DNA of 64,000 nt from Kitasatospora humi (lineage in GTDB: Bacteria > Actinomycetota > Actinomycetes > Streptomycetales > Streptomycetaceae). A program made the position numbers and the translations under genes. The stretch covers positions 372,001 through 436,000 of the forward strand of contig NZ_JAJJPA010000001.1 of NCBI RefSeq assembly GCF_020907985.1, given 5' to 3'. Shown here piece after piece: positions 50,643 through 58,841 of the stretch; the stretch's first letter is position 1; each line of letters starts with the position of its first letter. Below the pieces are notes generated by a model that worked only from the letters and a program-made list of their open reading frames with translations, was not told where the DNA came from and made no database searches.

Positions 50643-51893
50643 TCAGCCATGGGGGAGGTGGTCGGCCACCAGCGCAAGGTGGCGCTCGGCGTCCACCCGC
50701 CCGGTGCTGCCGAGCTGTGCGGCGAGATCGTTGATCAGCAGCGTGCCCAGCAGGTAGTGGCCGAGCGCGAGTTCCGCGGGCGTGGAGAACCCTCCCCGCA
50801 GGTCGGGCTTGGGCTTGCGGTCCGAGAGCCGGCACGGCGCCTCCGCCAGGACGTGCAGGTCATGCGTGAGCAGCAGCCGCTCCAGCCAGCCGGGATCGTC
50901 GCGGAACACCTCCGAAAGCCCTTGGCACGCCGCCAGTCGGGGCAGGAACCGGTGGATCGCCGCGCGGTAGCCCGGGAACACCGGCTGCCGGAACCCCACC
51001 TGGTAGCCGTGCCGCCGGGAGCTGCGCACCGAGAAGCCCGTGCGCAGTGCGGGATCCCACACACTGAGGCTGAAGAGCGTCTTGGCCAGGTCGTAGACCG
51101 GGTCCCACGGCTCGGTCGAGCCGCGCGGATCGATGAACCGGAAGTCATCGACGGCCGCACCGGGGCGAGCGGACACCAGCACGTTGCGCGTGTTGAAGTC
51201 CCCGTGGGCCGGGGCCATCAGCCGTGCGGGCGCCAGCGGGGCGAGCCGGCCGGCCAGCCGCTCCAGGACCAGGTGCGGGGCCTGGCACCGCACGCCGTTG
51301 ACGGTGAGGCGCTCGGCGGTCATCAACTCGGCGGGCAGCGCCCGGTGCAGCACGGGCAGGCGCCGCAGGAACCGGCCCACCACGACCTGCGCGACGTGGC
51401 CGGCCGGGGTGGGGTGGGACTGCGCGGCGTACCCGTGCAGCACCAGGGTCCGGATGACCGCCGCATACTGCCGGAAGAACTCCCGTGTGCCATGCGGGGA
51501 CCGGCGCAGCGGAGCCGCCAGATCCGCCGAGTCGTAGAACGGCGTGGTGGCTGCCGACCACCCGTCCCCGTCGAGGACGTGCCTGACCGGCAGGTAGTGT
51601 GCCGCCAAGTCCGGTGCCAGCGCCTGCAGTCGGTCGATCTGGCGGAGCTTGCGGCGGAACGACGCCAGGTCGTGGCCGTCCACGGCGCCGGCCGCGGGCA
51701 CCAGGACCTTGACCGCGAGGTCCGCCCCGGCCGAGGTGCCGGCCCGGTACACCCGGGCGGGGGAGCCGCCCTCCAGGATCTCGTACTCGATGGTGAGGCC
51801 GAGGGCGTCGACGACGGCCGACAGGGCCGCGTCGTCGGTCCACCCGCCGGGCGGGCGGGCGGCCGTGACCGCGAGGTGCCGGCGATCGGTCAC
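50643..51893 (-). CDS. Phosphotransferase (APH/choline-kinase fold)
   Basis: 416 aa. The kinase core is visible: an AVKVLVPAAG Lys strand, APAHGDFNTRNVLV (Brenner motif HGDxxxxN) near residue 230, and the metal-binding DFRFIDPRG. The family includes aminoglycoside, homoserine and sugar kinases. The gene is first of a minus-strand run ending here (IMPase and aminotransferase genes lie upstream, 12-bp gap from the IMPase gene), so it more likely modifies a pathway intermediate or gives self-resistance than acts alone. ATG 51893 begins MTDRRHLAV. Confidence 0.85.
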   Translation of the reverse strand: MTDRRHLAVTAARPPGGWTDDAALSAVVDALGLTIEYEILEGGSPARVYRAGTSAGADLAVKVLVPAAGAVDGHDLASFRRKLRQIDRLQALAPDLAAHYLPVRHVLDGDGWSAATTPFYDSADLAAPLRRSPHGTREFFRQYAAVIRTLVLHGYAAQSHPTPAGHVAQVVVGRFLRRLPVLHRALPAELMTAERLTVNGVRCQAPHLVLERLAGRLAPLAPARLMAPAHGDFNTRNVLVSARPGAAVDDFRFIDPRGSTEPWDPVYDLAKTLFSLSVWDPALRTGFSVRSSRRHGYQVGFRQPVFPGYRAAIHRFLPRLAACQGLSEVFRDDPGWLERLLLTHDLHVLAEAPCRLSDRKPKPDLRGGFSTPAELALGHYLLGTLLINDLAAQLGSTGRVDAERHLALVADHLPHG

Positions 51894-51905
51894 CAGAACC
51901 GCCTC

Positions 51906-52814
51906 CTACCAGCGGATCGAGTCGATCAGCGCCGCGTGCAACTGCGGTGTGCAGGCGGCGACGCAGGACCGCTGGTTCAGCGGGCCGATGTCCAGCAGCA
52001 GGGTGTCGTGCAACGACTTGCCGTAGGCGTCGGTGATGGTGACCCCGGCCCGTTCCGCCAGGTACACCGAGGCCGCGATGTCGTACGGGAACAGGTGGAG
52101 GATGCTCCCGTGCCCGACCCGGCGGAACTCCGGCTCGGTGTCAGGGCGGTCGCGCAGCAGCCGGTTGCCGATGTCGACGTAGGCGTCCATCTGTCCGGTG
52201 ATGATCCGCGAGATGGAGAAGGAGGCGCTGTTGAAGACGTACACGCCACCGGTGTTGGCCGAGGCGTCGATCAGGTGGCCGTAGGCTCCGATCATCAACT
52301 CCGCAGGATGGCCGTTGAATTCGAGCGACCAGAACATCCGGTCGAGGTCGACGGTGGTGGACAGCCGGGGCACCGGTGCGGGGAAGCCGACCGACTCGAT
52401 CCCGGTGCCGTCCGCGTCCGCGTAGAGCCAGTTGCCGGACTTGATCTCCTGGAGCATCGCGTACCGGATGTCCCCGATGACGGGCGCCTCGCCGAACGGC
52501 GCCGCGGCGATGGAGACGCAGGCCATCTCCAGATCGGCGGCAGCCCCGCGGGTGCCGTCGATCGGATCGATGACCAGCAGGTGCTCGGGGTTCCGGCCGA
52601 TGGTGCGCAGCCCCTCGCTCTCGGTGTAGACGGCGACGGGCTCACCCCGCCCGGTCAGGAAGTCCCAGGCGGCCCGTTCGGCCAGCACGTCGACCGGGAA
52701 CTCGGCGTCCCCGCCCTTCGCCGTGCCCTGCAGGTAGCGGCTGCCGACCTCGTGGAGACCGGTGCGGACGGCTGCCCGGATCTGCCGGGACAGCTCCTGG
52801 ACCAGGCCCCTCAT
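51906..52814 (-). CDS. Inositol-monophosphatase-family phosphatase
   Basis: 302 aa. The IMPase signature is intact: VYTESEGLRTI (Glu metal ligand), LLVIDPIDGTRGAAA (DPIDGT), and the C-terminal LFPYDIAASVYLAERAGVTITD (the usual WDxAAG region here reads YDIAAS). It should hydrolyse a sugar or cyclitol monophosphate, Mg-dependent. ATG 52814 overlaps the HAD-aminotransferase stop by 4 bp (ATGA). Grouped with an aminotransferase, phosphotransferase and dehydrogenase, it fits an aminocyclitol or amino-sugar pathway (inference). Confidence 0.9.
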   Translation of the reverse strand: MRGLVQELSRQIRAAVRTGLHEVGSRYLQGTAKGGDAEFPVDVLAERAAWDFLTGRGEPVAVYTESEGLRTIGRNPEHLLVIDPIDGTRGAAADLEMACVSIAAAPFGEAPVIGDIRYAMLQEIKSGNWLYADADGTGIESVGFPAPVPRLSTTVDLDRMFWSLEFNGHPAELMIGAYGHLIDASANTGGVYVFNSASFSISRIITGQMDAYVDIGNRLLRDRPDTEPEFRRVGHGSILHLFPYDIAASVYLAERAGVTITDAYGKSLHDTLLLDIGPLNQRSCVAACTPQLHAALIDSIRW

Positions 52815-54787
52815 GAGACCGAGAGGAAGAGTCGTTCCAGCAGGTCGCACATCTCGTCCGCCTCCTGACGGGTCATGACCAGTGCCGGTCGCACCTTCAG
52901 CACGTTGCCGTGCCCGTAGAGCGAGGTGCGCAGCAGCAGTCCGTGCTCCAGGCCGAGTTCGGCCAGGTGGTTGGTGAGCCGGGGATCGGGACGACCCGCG
53001 TTGTCCACGATGTCGATGCCGATCATCAGTCCGACGCCGCGCACCTCCCGGACGAACGACACCCTCGAGGCCAAGTCGCGCAGCCGGTCGAGCACGTACC
53101 CGCCGACGGCCCGCACGTTCTCCAGGAAGCCCGGACGGCCGATGACCTCCAGGGTCTTCAGGGCGGCTGCGGCGGCCAGCACGTTGCCGCCGAACGTCGA
53201 GTTGATGTGGTGCCCCTCCACACCGGCCAGCCGCTCCTCGGTCAGGATGCCGGCGATGGGCATACCCGCGCCGCCGAGGCCCTTGCCGAAGGTCAGCATG
53301 TGCGGGGCGACACCGAAGTGGTCGGCGGCGAACATCCGGCCGGTGCGCCCGAACCCGGTCTGGATCTCGTCGAAGACCAGCACGATCCCGCGCTCGTCGC
53401 AGAGCTTCTTGAGCGCCTGCAGGTAGCCGTCGGGCGGGACCACGTTGCCGCCGTTGCCGCTGATCGGCTCCAGCACCACGCAGGCCACCCGGCCGGTGCT
53501 CGCGTAGTCGATGAAGTCGTTGATCCGCTCGACGCACAGCAGGCCGCAACTGGCCCGCTCCTGCCGGTAGAAGCAGCGCAGGCAGTGCGGGTCGGGCACG
53601 TGCACCACGCCGGGCAGGTGCGAGGGGAAGGGGGTGCGCCGGAACGCCGCGCCCGAGGCGCCGATCATGCCGAGCGTCTGGCCCAGGTGGCCGCGGAAGA
53701 GGGTGATCACGTCGGACATCCCGGTGTGCACCTGGGCGATCTTGATGGCGCTCTCATTGGCGTCGGAGCCGCTGGCCGACTTCAGGTGCACCCGGGTGAG
53801 GTTCGGCGGGGAGACCTCGGCCAGCTTCGAGACCAGCGCGTTCAGCGGCTCGGTCTGGAACTTGGAGGTGACGTGGATCAGCCGGCCGGCCTGTTCGCGG
53901 ACCACCTCCACGATCTCCGGATGGGCGTAGCCCAGACTCAGGTTGAACGTCCCCGAGGAGCAGTCGAAATAGCGCCGGCCGTCCTCGGCATAGAGGTGGA
54001 CACCCTCGCCCTTGACCACGCGCAGCTTGTCCGGGAGGTAGTAGTAGTGCTGGAGTGCGCCCGCGACGTCCTGCTCGGACACCGGCTCCGTTTTCGCGCT
54101 GACGGCCTGAGTCATCGGCTTTCCTCTGAGAGTCTTCCTGCTGAGAATTCCGGACAGATCGATCTGCTCGAATGAGTCGAACCGCAGATCCGCCTCCTGG
54201 AGATCGAGTGCGGCGGTCATCGCGTTCGGAACGACGACGCATCGGATCCCGGCCCCCTTCGCCGCGCGGACGCCGCTGGGGGAGTCCTCGAACGCCACCG
54301 CCCGCTCGGCGGGGACGCCCAGGGAGGCGAGCGCCGCGACGTACAGGTTGGGTGCGGGTTTCGCGCCGCTGCGGTCCCCGTCGGCACACTGCACCGTGCT
54401 CCAGCCCTCGGCGAGGCCGCACTGCCGCGCGTAGCGGGAGATCCACTCCCTGGTCGAGTTGCTGACGATGCCACGGGAGATCCCCAGCGCGTCCACCGCC
54501 CGCAGGATGCGGTGCACCCCGGGCCGGCTGGACAGCCCGCCGAGCAGTTCCCGCTGCCGCCGGCCGACCCGCTGCTGCGCCGCCCGGCGGTCCACCGGGT
54601 GCCCGGTGAGCCGTTCGAGGTGCGTCCACAGGTCGAACCCGATGGTGCCGACGACGGACGACCAGACGTCCGGCGGAAGTGGGTGGCCGAACTCCTGGAA
54701 GACCTCCGCATGGGCGCGGAATATCTCGGACTCCGGATCCCACAGGGTTCCGTCGAAATCGAAGAGCACCGCGTCTACGTCCTTCAC
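52811..54787 (-). CDS. HAD phosphatase / class-III PLP aminotransferase fusion
   Basis: 658 aa in one frame without a stop. Residues 1-220 are a HAD domain: DAVLFDFDGTLWDPESEIF (catalytic DFDGT), GIVSNSTREW (motif II), and GVPAERAVAFEDSPSGVRAA (motif IV). After a short linker (SRKTLRGKP) a full class-III aminotransferase follows: GVHLYAEDGRRYFDCSSGT, CVVLEPISGNGGNVVPPDGY, VFDEIQTGFGRTGRMF (PLP Asp), and MLTFGKGLGGAGMPI (Schiff-base Lys). GTG 54787 has GGAGG five bases upstream. A strong internal SD sits before Met at 54115, so a free aminotransferase of 434 aa may also be made. Confidence 0.9.
   Translation of the reverse strand: MKDVDAVLFDFDGTLWDPESEIFRAHAEVFQEFGHPLPPDVWSSVVGTIGFDLWTHLERLTGHPVDRRAAQQRVGRRQRELLGGLSSRPGVHRILRAVDALGISRGIVSNSTREWISRYARQCGLAEGWSTVQCADGDRSGAKPAPNLYVAALASLGVPAERAVAFEDSPSGVRAAKGAGIRCVVVPNAMTAALDLQEADLRFDSFEQIDLSGILSRKTLRGKPMTQAVSAKTEPVSEQDVAGALQHYYYLPDKLRVVKGEGVHLYAEDGRRYFDCSSGTFNLSLGYAHPEIVEVVREQAGRLIHVTSKFQTEPLNALVSKLAEVSPPNLTRVHLKSASGSDANESAIKIAQVHTGMSDVITLFRGHLGQTLGMIGASGAAFRRTPFPSHLPGVVHVPDPHCLRCFYRQERASCGLLCVERINDFIDYASTGRVACVVLEPISGNGGNVVPPDGYLQALKKLCDERGIVLVFDEIQTGFGRTGRMFAADHFGVAPHMLTFGKGLGGAGMPIAGILTEERLAGVEGHHINSTFGGNVLAAAAALKTLEVIGRPGFLENVRAVGGYVLDRLRDLASRVSFVREVRGVGLMIGIDIVDNAGRPDPRLTNHLAELGLEHGLLLRTSLYGHGNVLKVRPALVMTRQEADEMCDLLERLFLSVS
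54116..54127 (-). promoter_or_regulatory. Internal ribosome binding site before the aminotransferase domain
   Basis: On the minus strand AGAGGAAA (54120-54127) lies four bases before ATG 54115 (MTQAVSAKT), inside the fused frame. It is stronger than the SD of many genes here. It would allow the aminotransferase to be translated alone from the same mRNA as the fusion. Confidence 0.55.
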
Positions 54788-55020
54788 ACACACCTCCGTC
54801 GAGCGGCAGGAGCGGCAGATGACCGCGCGGCCACGGGTGGTGCACGGAGCTGACATGCCCAGGGGCCCATCATCACGGAGCTTTTCCCGGCCCGCCATTC
54901 ACAGTTCGTCAACGTACCCTCGATCGGCGTAGGAGGCAGTGCGTATACGGCTCAGTGGTGATCCGCTGGGAGCGGTGCCGGCGACGGACCGGTGCGAGAG
55001 TCCGCGAGAGTCGAGGAGCG

Positions 55021-55911
55021 ATGGACGACGACATCCGCCGCGCCGGCACGGCGGCTCCTCCGGGGCGCCCACGGGTGGCCGTGGTCGGGCACGTCGAGTG
55101 GACGACGATCGCCGGCCTCGACCAGCTGCCCACCGCCGGTGACGTGATCCACGCCGAGCCGCTCTGGCAGGGCCCGGCGGGCGCAGGCGCGGTCGCGGCC
55201 GTCCGACTGGCCGAACTGGCCGGTCGCTGCGCCTTCTTCACCGCCCTCGGCGACGACCGGGCCGGGCGGCGGTCACGCGCCGAGCTCGAGCACCGGGGCG
55301 TCCGGGTGCTGGCCGCCGTCCGTACCGAGCCGACCCGCGAGGCGGTGAGCCTGGTCGACCGCTCCGGCGAGCGCACCACCATCACCTTGGGGGCGCGGCT
55401 GCAACCGGTCGTGGCCGATCCCCTCGACTGGGGCGAACTGGCGGCCTTCGACGCGGTGTTCTTCACCGCGGGCGACGCGGCCCTGCTGCGCCGGGCCCGG
55501 CGGGCCGGGGTGCTGGTGGTGACGGCGCGCGAGTTCGGCACCGTGCTGGAGTCCGGCGTCCGGGTCGACGCGCTGGTGGGCAGCGGCTGCGACCCGGCCG
55601 AGAGGTGCGATCCGGCCCTGTTGCGCACGCCGCCCGACCTGGTGGTCAGCACCGAAGGCGGGCGCGGTGGCGTGTTCAGCCGCTGCGGCCGGCCTCCCCA
55701 GCGATACCGGGCCGCCCGCGCACCCGGTCCGCTGGTCGACACCTACGGGGTCGGGGACAACTTCGCGGCCGTCCTCACCTACGCGCTCGCCACCGGGGCG
55801 ACCGCGGCCGACGCGCTGGCCCTCGCGGCCCGCCACGGCGCGGCCTGCACCGCGCGGCGGGGCCCGTTCGCGGCCGAGCCCGCTCCCCACCGACGGGTGG
55901 CCCCGGTGTGA
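55021..55911 (+). CDS. PfkB-family carbohydrate kinase
   Basis: 296 aa. Ribokinase fold: VAVVGHVEWTTI, WQGPAGAGAVAAVRLAEL (substrate GG loop), FFTALGDDRAG, and the C-terminal anion-hole/catalytic motif DTYGVGDNFAAVLTYALATG (DTxGxGD with catalytic Asp) near residue 245; usual Ala in GAGD is Val. It phosphorylates a sugar or nucleoside hydroxymethyl group. SD GAGGAG precedes ATG 55021. Its stop overlaps the HAD gene start (GTGA), and the HAD gene overlaps the GT2 gene (ATGA): a tight kinase-phosphatase-glycosyltransferase operon. It diverges from the fusion gene at 54787. Confidence 0.9.
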   Translation: MDDDIRRAGTAAPPGRPRVAVVGHVEWTTIAGLDQLPTAGDVIHAEPLWQGPAGAGAVAAVRLAELAGRCAFFTALGDDRAGRRSRAELEHRGVRVLAAVRTEPTREAVSLVDRSGERTTITLGARLQPVVADPLDWGELAAFDAVFFTAGDAALLRRARRAGVLVVTAREFGTVLESGVRVDALVGSGCDPAERCDPALLRTPPDLVVSTEGGRGGVFSRCGRPPQRYRAARAPGPLVDTYGVGDNFAAVLTYALATGATAADALALAARHGAACTARRGPFAAEPAPHRRVAPV

Positions 55912-56621
55912 AGCGCCTCCTGGTGCTGTGGGACATCGACGGCACACTGATCGACGACGGCGGCCGCTGCCAGGCGATCTACCCGCGAGCCTTCGAGCGC
56001 CTCACCGGCACCCCCGCCCGCCACCGGGTCGCCACCGCAGGCCGGACCGAACCCGACATCATGGCCGAGCTGTTCGCACGGCACGGCGCCGAACCGGTCG
56101 AGCCGGGCCGGGTCACCGCCGAACTGGTCACCCAACTGCGCCGACTGGCCCCCGAACTCCGGGCCGCCGGAAGGGTTTTGCCCGGTGCCGTCGAGGCACT
56201 GCGGGCGCTGGGGCGCCAGCCTGCGGCGGCCCAGTCCGTGCTCACCGGGAACCTGAGGGCCAACGCCGCCCTGAAGCTGCGGCTGTTCGGGCTGGCCGGG
56301 TACCTGGATCCGGGCATCGGCGCGTACGGCGACGACGCCCGCGAGCGGGCCGCCCTCGTTCCGGTGGCCCGCCGCCGCGCCGCCGCCGCGCACGGGCACG
56401 AGTTCGACGCCGACGGCACCGTGCTGATCGGCGACACCCCGCGGGACGTGTGGGCGGCGCGCGTCGGCGGGGCACGGGTGATCGCCGTCGCCTCGGGCGC
56501 GAGCAGCACCGCCGTGCTGCGGGAGGCGGGAGCCGATGCCGTACTGGCGGATCTGCGCGACACCACCGCGCTGCTCCACGCCGTCCAGGCGCTGCGGCCG
56601 GCCGCGCGGAGCGCCGGATGA
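55908..56621 (+). CDS. HAD-family phosphatase (beta-phosphoglucomutase/PGP-like)
   Basis: 237 aa. VLWDIDGTLIDDGGR (motif I DxDGT), AAQSVLTGNLRANAALKL (motif II Ser/Thr with the LTGN signature of a family of actinobacterial haloacid-dehalogenase-like phosphatases), and the Mg motif GTVLIGDTPRDVWAA near residue 178. A helical cap domain lies between motifs I and II. It probably dephosphorylates the product of a neighbouring kinase step. GTG 55908 overlaps the PfkB stop; its stop overlaps the GT2 start. Confidence 0.9.
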   Translation: MKRLLVLWDIDGTLIDDGGRCQAIYPRAFERLTGTPARHRVATAGRTEPDIMAELFARHGAEPVEPGRVTAELVTQLRRLAPELRAAGRVLPGAVEALRALGRQPAAAQSVLTGNLRANAALKLRLFGLAGYLDPGIGAYGDDARERAALVPVARRRAAAAHGHEFDADGTVLIGDTPRDVWAARVGGARVIAVASGASSTAVLREAGADAVLADLRDTTALLHAVQALRPAARSAG

Positions 56622-57505
56622 GCGAGCAGCTCCCCCCGGTGCGCCTGGTCTCGGTCGTGATGCCCGCGCACGACGCCGAGGCGACGATCGCCACCCAGCT
56701 GGCCGCCCTGAACTGCCAGACCTACCCGGGGGAGTGGGAGGTCATCGTCGTCGAGAACGGATCGAAGGACGGCACCCGCGCGCTGCTGCGGTCCTGGCAG
56801 CAGCGGACGTCTCGGCTGAGGGTGGTTCACGCCACCGCCGGGTGCGGCGTGAACCGCGCACGCAACATCGGCTGCCACCAAGCGCGCGGCGAACTCGTGC
56901 TCTGCTGCGACGCGGACGACGTGGCGGCTCCCGGCTGGATGGCCGGGCTGGTCGACGCCCTGCGCACCAGCCCGGCTGCCGGCGGCGCCCTGGAACGCCG
57001 CAAGCTCAACTCCTGGTTGGCGCTGGCCGCGCGCCCGCCGAAGGAATCAGACGCACTGCTCGACACCTTCGCCTTCCTGCCCTACCCGGCCGGCGCCAAC
57101 TGCGGCTTCCGCAAGGAGCTGTGGCACCGCCTGGGCGGGTTCGACGAGAGCTACCGCTATGGCGGCGACGACGTCGAGTTCTTCTGGCGTGCCCAACTGG
57201 CCGGCTACCGGCTGGCGTTCGCTCCCGACGCCGTCGTGCACTACCGCCTGCGCGCCGAACCCCGGGCCATCATCCGCCAGTTCTACCGCTACGGCCGCTC
57301 CCACCCGCAGCTCTACCGGGACTTCGCCGGCCGCGGCATGCCCCGCTCCCGGCCGACCGACGTCGCCCGCGCCTGGTGGCGGCTGCTGAACCGCCTGGCC
57401 GACCTGGTCGGCCCCGCCGACCGCCGTGTCGCACTGCTGGCCCAACTCGCCATGCGCGTCGGCCGCGTCGTCGGCAGTGCCAGGTGCCGGCGCTGCTACC
57501 TGTGA
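56618..57505 (+). CDS. Family 2 glycosyltransferase
   Basis: 295 aa, GT-A fold. VSVVMPAHDAEATIATQLAAL (donor UDP region), VIVVENGSKDGTRALL, LVLCCDADDVAAPGW (DxD-like metal site), AGANCGFRKELWHRLGGFDE and DVEFFWRAQLAGYRLAFAPDAV (ED-type acceptor region). No membrane helix or signal, so soluble cytoplasmic. It should transfer a sugar from a nucleotide donor, likely one made by the neighbouring genes. It ends a three-gene overlapping operon; 57506-57689 downstream holds no gene. Confidence 0.9.
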   Translation: MSEQLPPVRLVSVVMPAHDAEATIATQLAALNCQTYPGEWEVIVVENGSKDGTRALLRSWQQRTSRLRVVHATAGCGVNRARNIGCHQARGELVLCCDADDVAAPGWMAGLVDALRTSPAAGGALERRKLNSWLALAARPPKESDALLDTFAFLPYPAGANCGFRKELWHRLGGFDESYRYGGDDVEFFWRAQLAGYRLAFAPDAVVHYRLRAEPRAIIRQFYRYGRSHPQLYRDFAGRGMPRSRPTDVARAWWRLLNRLADLVGPADRRVALLAQLAMRVGRVVGSARCRRCYL

Positions 57506-57689
57506 CCGGGCCGGCGACTCGCGGGCCCGCCCGGGCCGGCCCGGGGGAGGTGTGAGCGTGGTCACGTCACGGCTCGCGGCGGCCACTTACACTGGTCTGG
57601 CACAAGCGGGGCACCGTCGCTCCGCGCACGTAGCTCGCGAAGGCCGACCACTGCGGACACCGGCGAGCACCTCCGAAGGACCGATCGCC

Positions 57690-58202
57690 GTGCCCTCCGA
57701 CCTGACCGCGGTCATAGCCGCCTCCACCCGCTGGCTCCTGGCCGCCTATCCGCCGCCCGCCGGCGCGCTCAGCCACGCGCTGGCCGAGGCCCAGGCGCGG
57801 CAGGCCGCCACGGTCGCCGCCGCCCTGTGCTACCCCACCGAGCTGGACGTGCAGCTGCTCCAGCTGCTCGCCCCCAGCGGCGCCCACCGGCTGGACTGGC
57901 TCACCGGAAGCGACCCGGCGCCCGACGACACCGCCTGGCGCACCTGGGTCGACGAGACGGTGGTCAGCTGGGCCGCCTGCCTGCTGGCCGACCCCGCGCT
58001 GGCCGCCCGGGCCCGCCAGGCCCTCACGGCGACCGAGCACCACACCGAGGCCGGCGGCCTGGGACGCCTCACCGACCCCGGTGACCAGGACCGCGACGCG
58101 GCCGCCCTGCTGCGCCACCCGGACCTGCTCGAAGGCATCGCCGGTCTGCACCGGTCCGCGCTCCTGGCGCGGCTGCGGGTCGAAGAGGCCGGACTGGTCT
58201 GA
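57690..58202 (+). CDS. Hypothetical helical protein (170 aa)
   Basis: I do not recognise the family. The protein is Ala/Leu-rich and predicted mostly helical (STRWLLAAYPPPAGALSHAL, LAEAQARQAATVAAALCY, DETVVSWAACLLADPALAAR), with two cysteines and no signal peptide. I chose GTG 57690 because AAGGA lies a suitable distance upstream and the coding character begins there; the open frame is longer upstream. It follows the glycosyltransferase by 184 bp and precedes the 35-bp repeat array, so it may be a separate transcript. Confidence 0.6.
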   Translation: MPSDLTAVIAASTRWLLAAYPPPAGALSHALAEAQARQAATVAAALCYPTELDVQLLQLLAPSGAHRLDWLTGSDPAPDDTAWRTWVDETVVSWAACLLADPALAARARQALTATEHHTEAGGLGRLTDPGDQDRDAAALLRHPDLLEGIAGLHRSALLARLRVEEAGLV

Positions 58203-58225
58203 CGCCGCGCGCCCCTCGGCCGCGG

Positions 58226-58435
58226 CTCGTCCCCCACCACGACCGTCGTCCACCGGGCGGCTCGTCGCTCACCGCGACTGTCGTCCGCCGGGCGGCTCGT
58301 CGCTCACCGCGACTGTCGTCCGCCGGGCGGCTCGTCGCTCACCGCGACTGTCGTCCGCCGGGCGGCTCGTCGCTCACCGCGACTGTCGTCCGCCGGACGG
58401 CGCGTCGCTCACCACGACCGTCATCCGCCCGGACG
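58226..58435. repeat. 35-bp tandem repeat, six units
   Basis: Units beginning CTCGTC(G/C)C at 58226, 58261, 58296, 58331, 58366 and a degenerate sixth at 58401. The middle three are identical: CTCGTCGCTCACCGCGACTG followed by TCGTCCGCCGGGCGG. Outer units diverge, the usual sign of growth from the centre. GC-rich, purine/pyrimidine-skewed, no spacer variation, so not CRISPR. Beyond it, 58436-58796 holds only one small ORF (58483-58605). Confidence 0.9.
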
Positions 58436-58482
58436 GAGCCGCGAGCGGGGCGTCGTGGACAGGATCCGGCATGGCGCGCGCG

Positions 58483-58605
58483 TCATGGCGCGCCGGCAAC
58501 CTGGCCCTGATTCGGTCGGTGGCCGCGGATGAGGCGCCAGATCCCGCGGCGCCCGCGCAGCAGCAGTCGGTGCAGGGCAGTGAGCTGGGTGTGGGGTGTT
58601 GCCAT
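58483..58605 (-). CDS. Possible 40-aa Arg-rich peptide
   Basis: ATG 58605 to TGA 58483, 40 codons, with AGGAAA five bases upstream. The core TALHRLLLRGRRGIWRLIRG is a strongly amphipathic, Arg-rich helix, like nucleic-acid- or membrane-binding peptides. There is no other gene in 58436-58796. It could be chance in high-GC DNA, so confidence is low. Confidence 0.35.
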   Translation of the reverse strand: MATPHTQLTALHRLLLRGRRGIWRLIRGHRPNQGQVAGAP

Positions 58606-58796
58606 TGCCGTTTCCTGATCGCCGGGGGTTCCTCCGACCGCATGCCCGGGGTCACGCGGCTGAAACGCCGCTCGCCGGCGGTCGGGAACCTGGTCGGCCC
58701 TGCCAGTCGAAACCGTTCGGTCGAGCCCAGCCGACCCCGGTTGGCCCGGTCGTCGAGGGACAGGGCACCGACGGTTCCGCGCGGCGGCCGTGACGG

Positions 58797-58835
58797 CGGC
58801 GGCCGGGAACGCCCCCGAAGGGGCCCCGGCCGCCG
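58797..58835 (-). terminator. Terminator of the hemerythrin gene
   Basis: CGGCGGCCGGG (58797-58807) pairs with CCCGGCCGCCG (58825-58835), 11 bp, and the hairpin extends inward (GCCCC/GGGGC) after a small bulge. It lies six bases beyond the 58842 stop. Confidence 0.75.
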
Positions 58836-58841
58836 ATCGGC

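Noticed and set aside
58226..58435. CRISPR-like array
   Set aside because: Units are contiguous 35-mers with no unique spacers and no cas genes; a plain tandem repeat.
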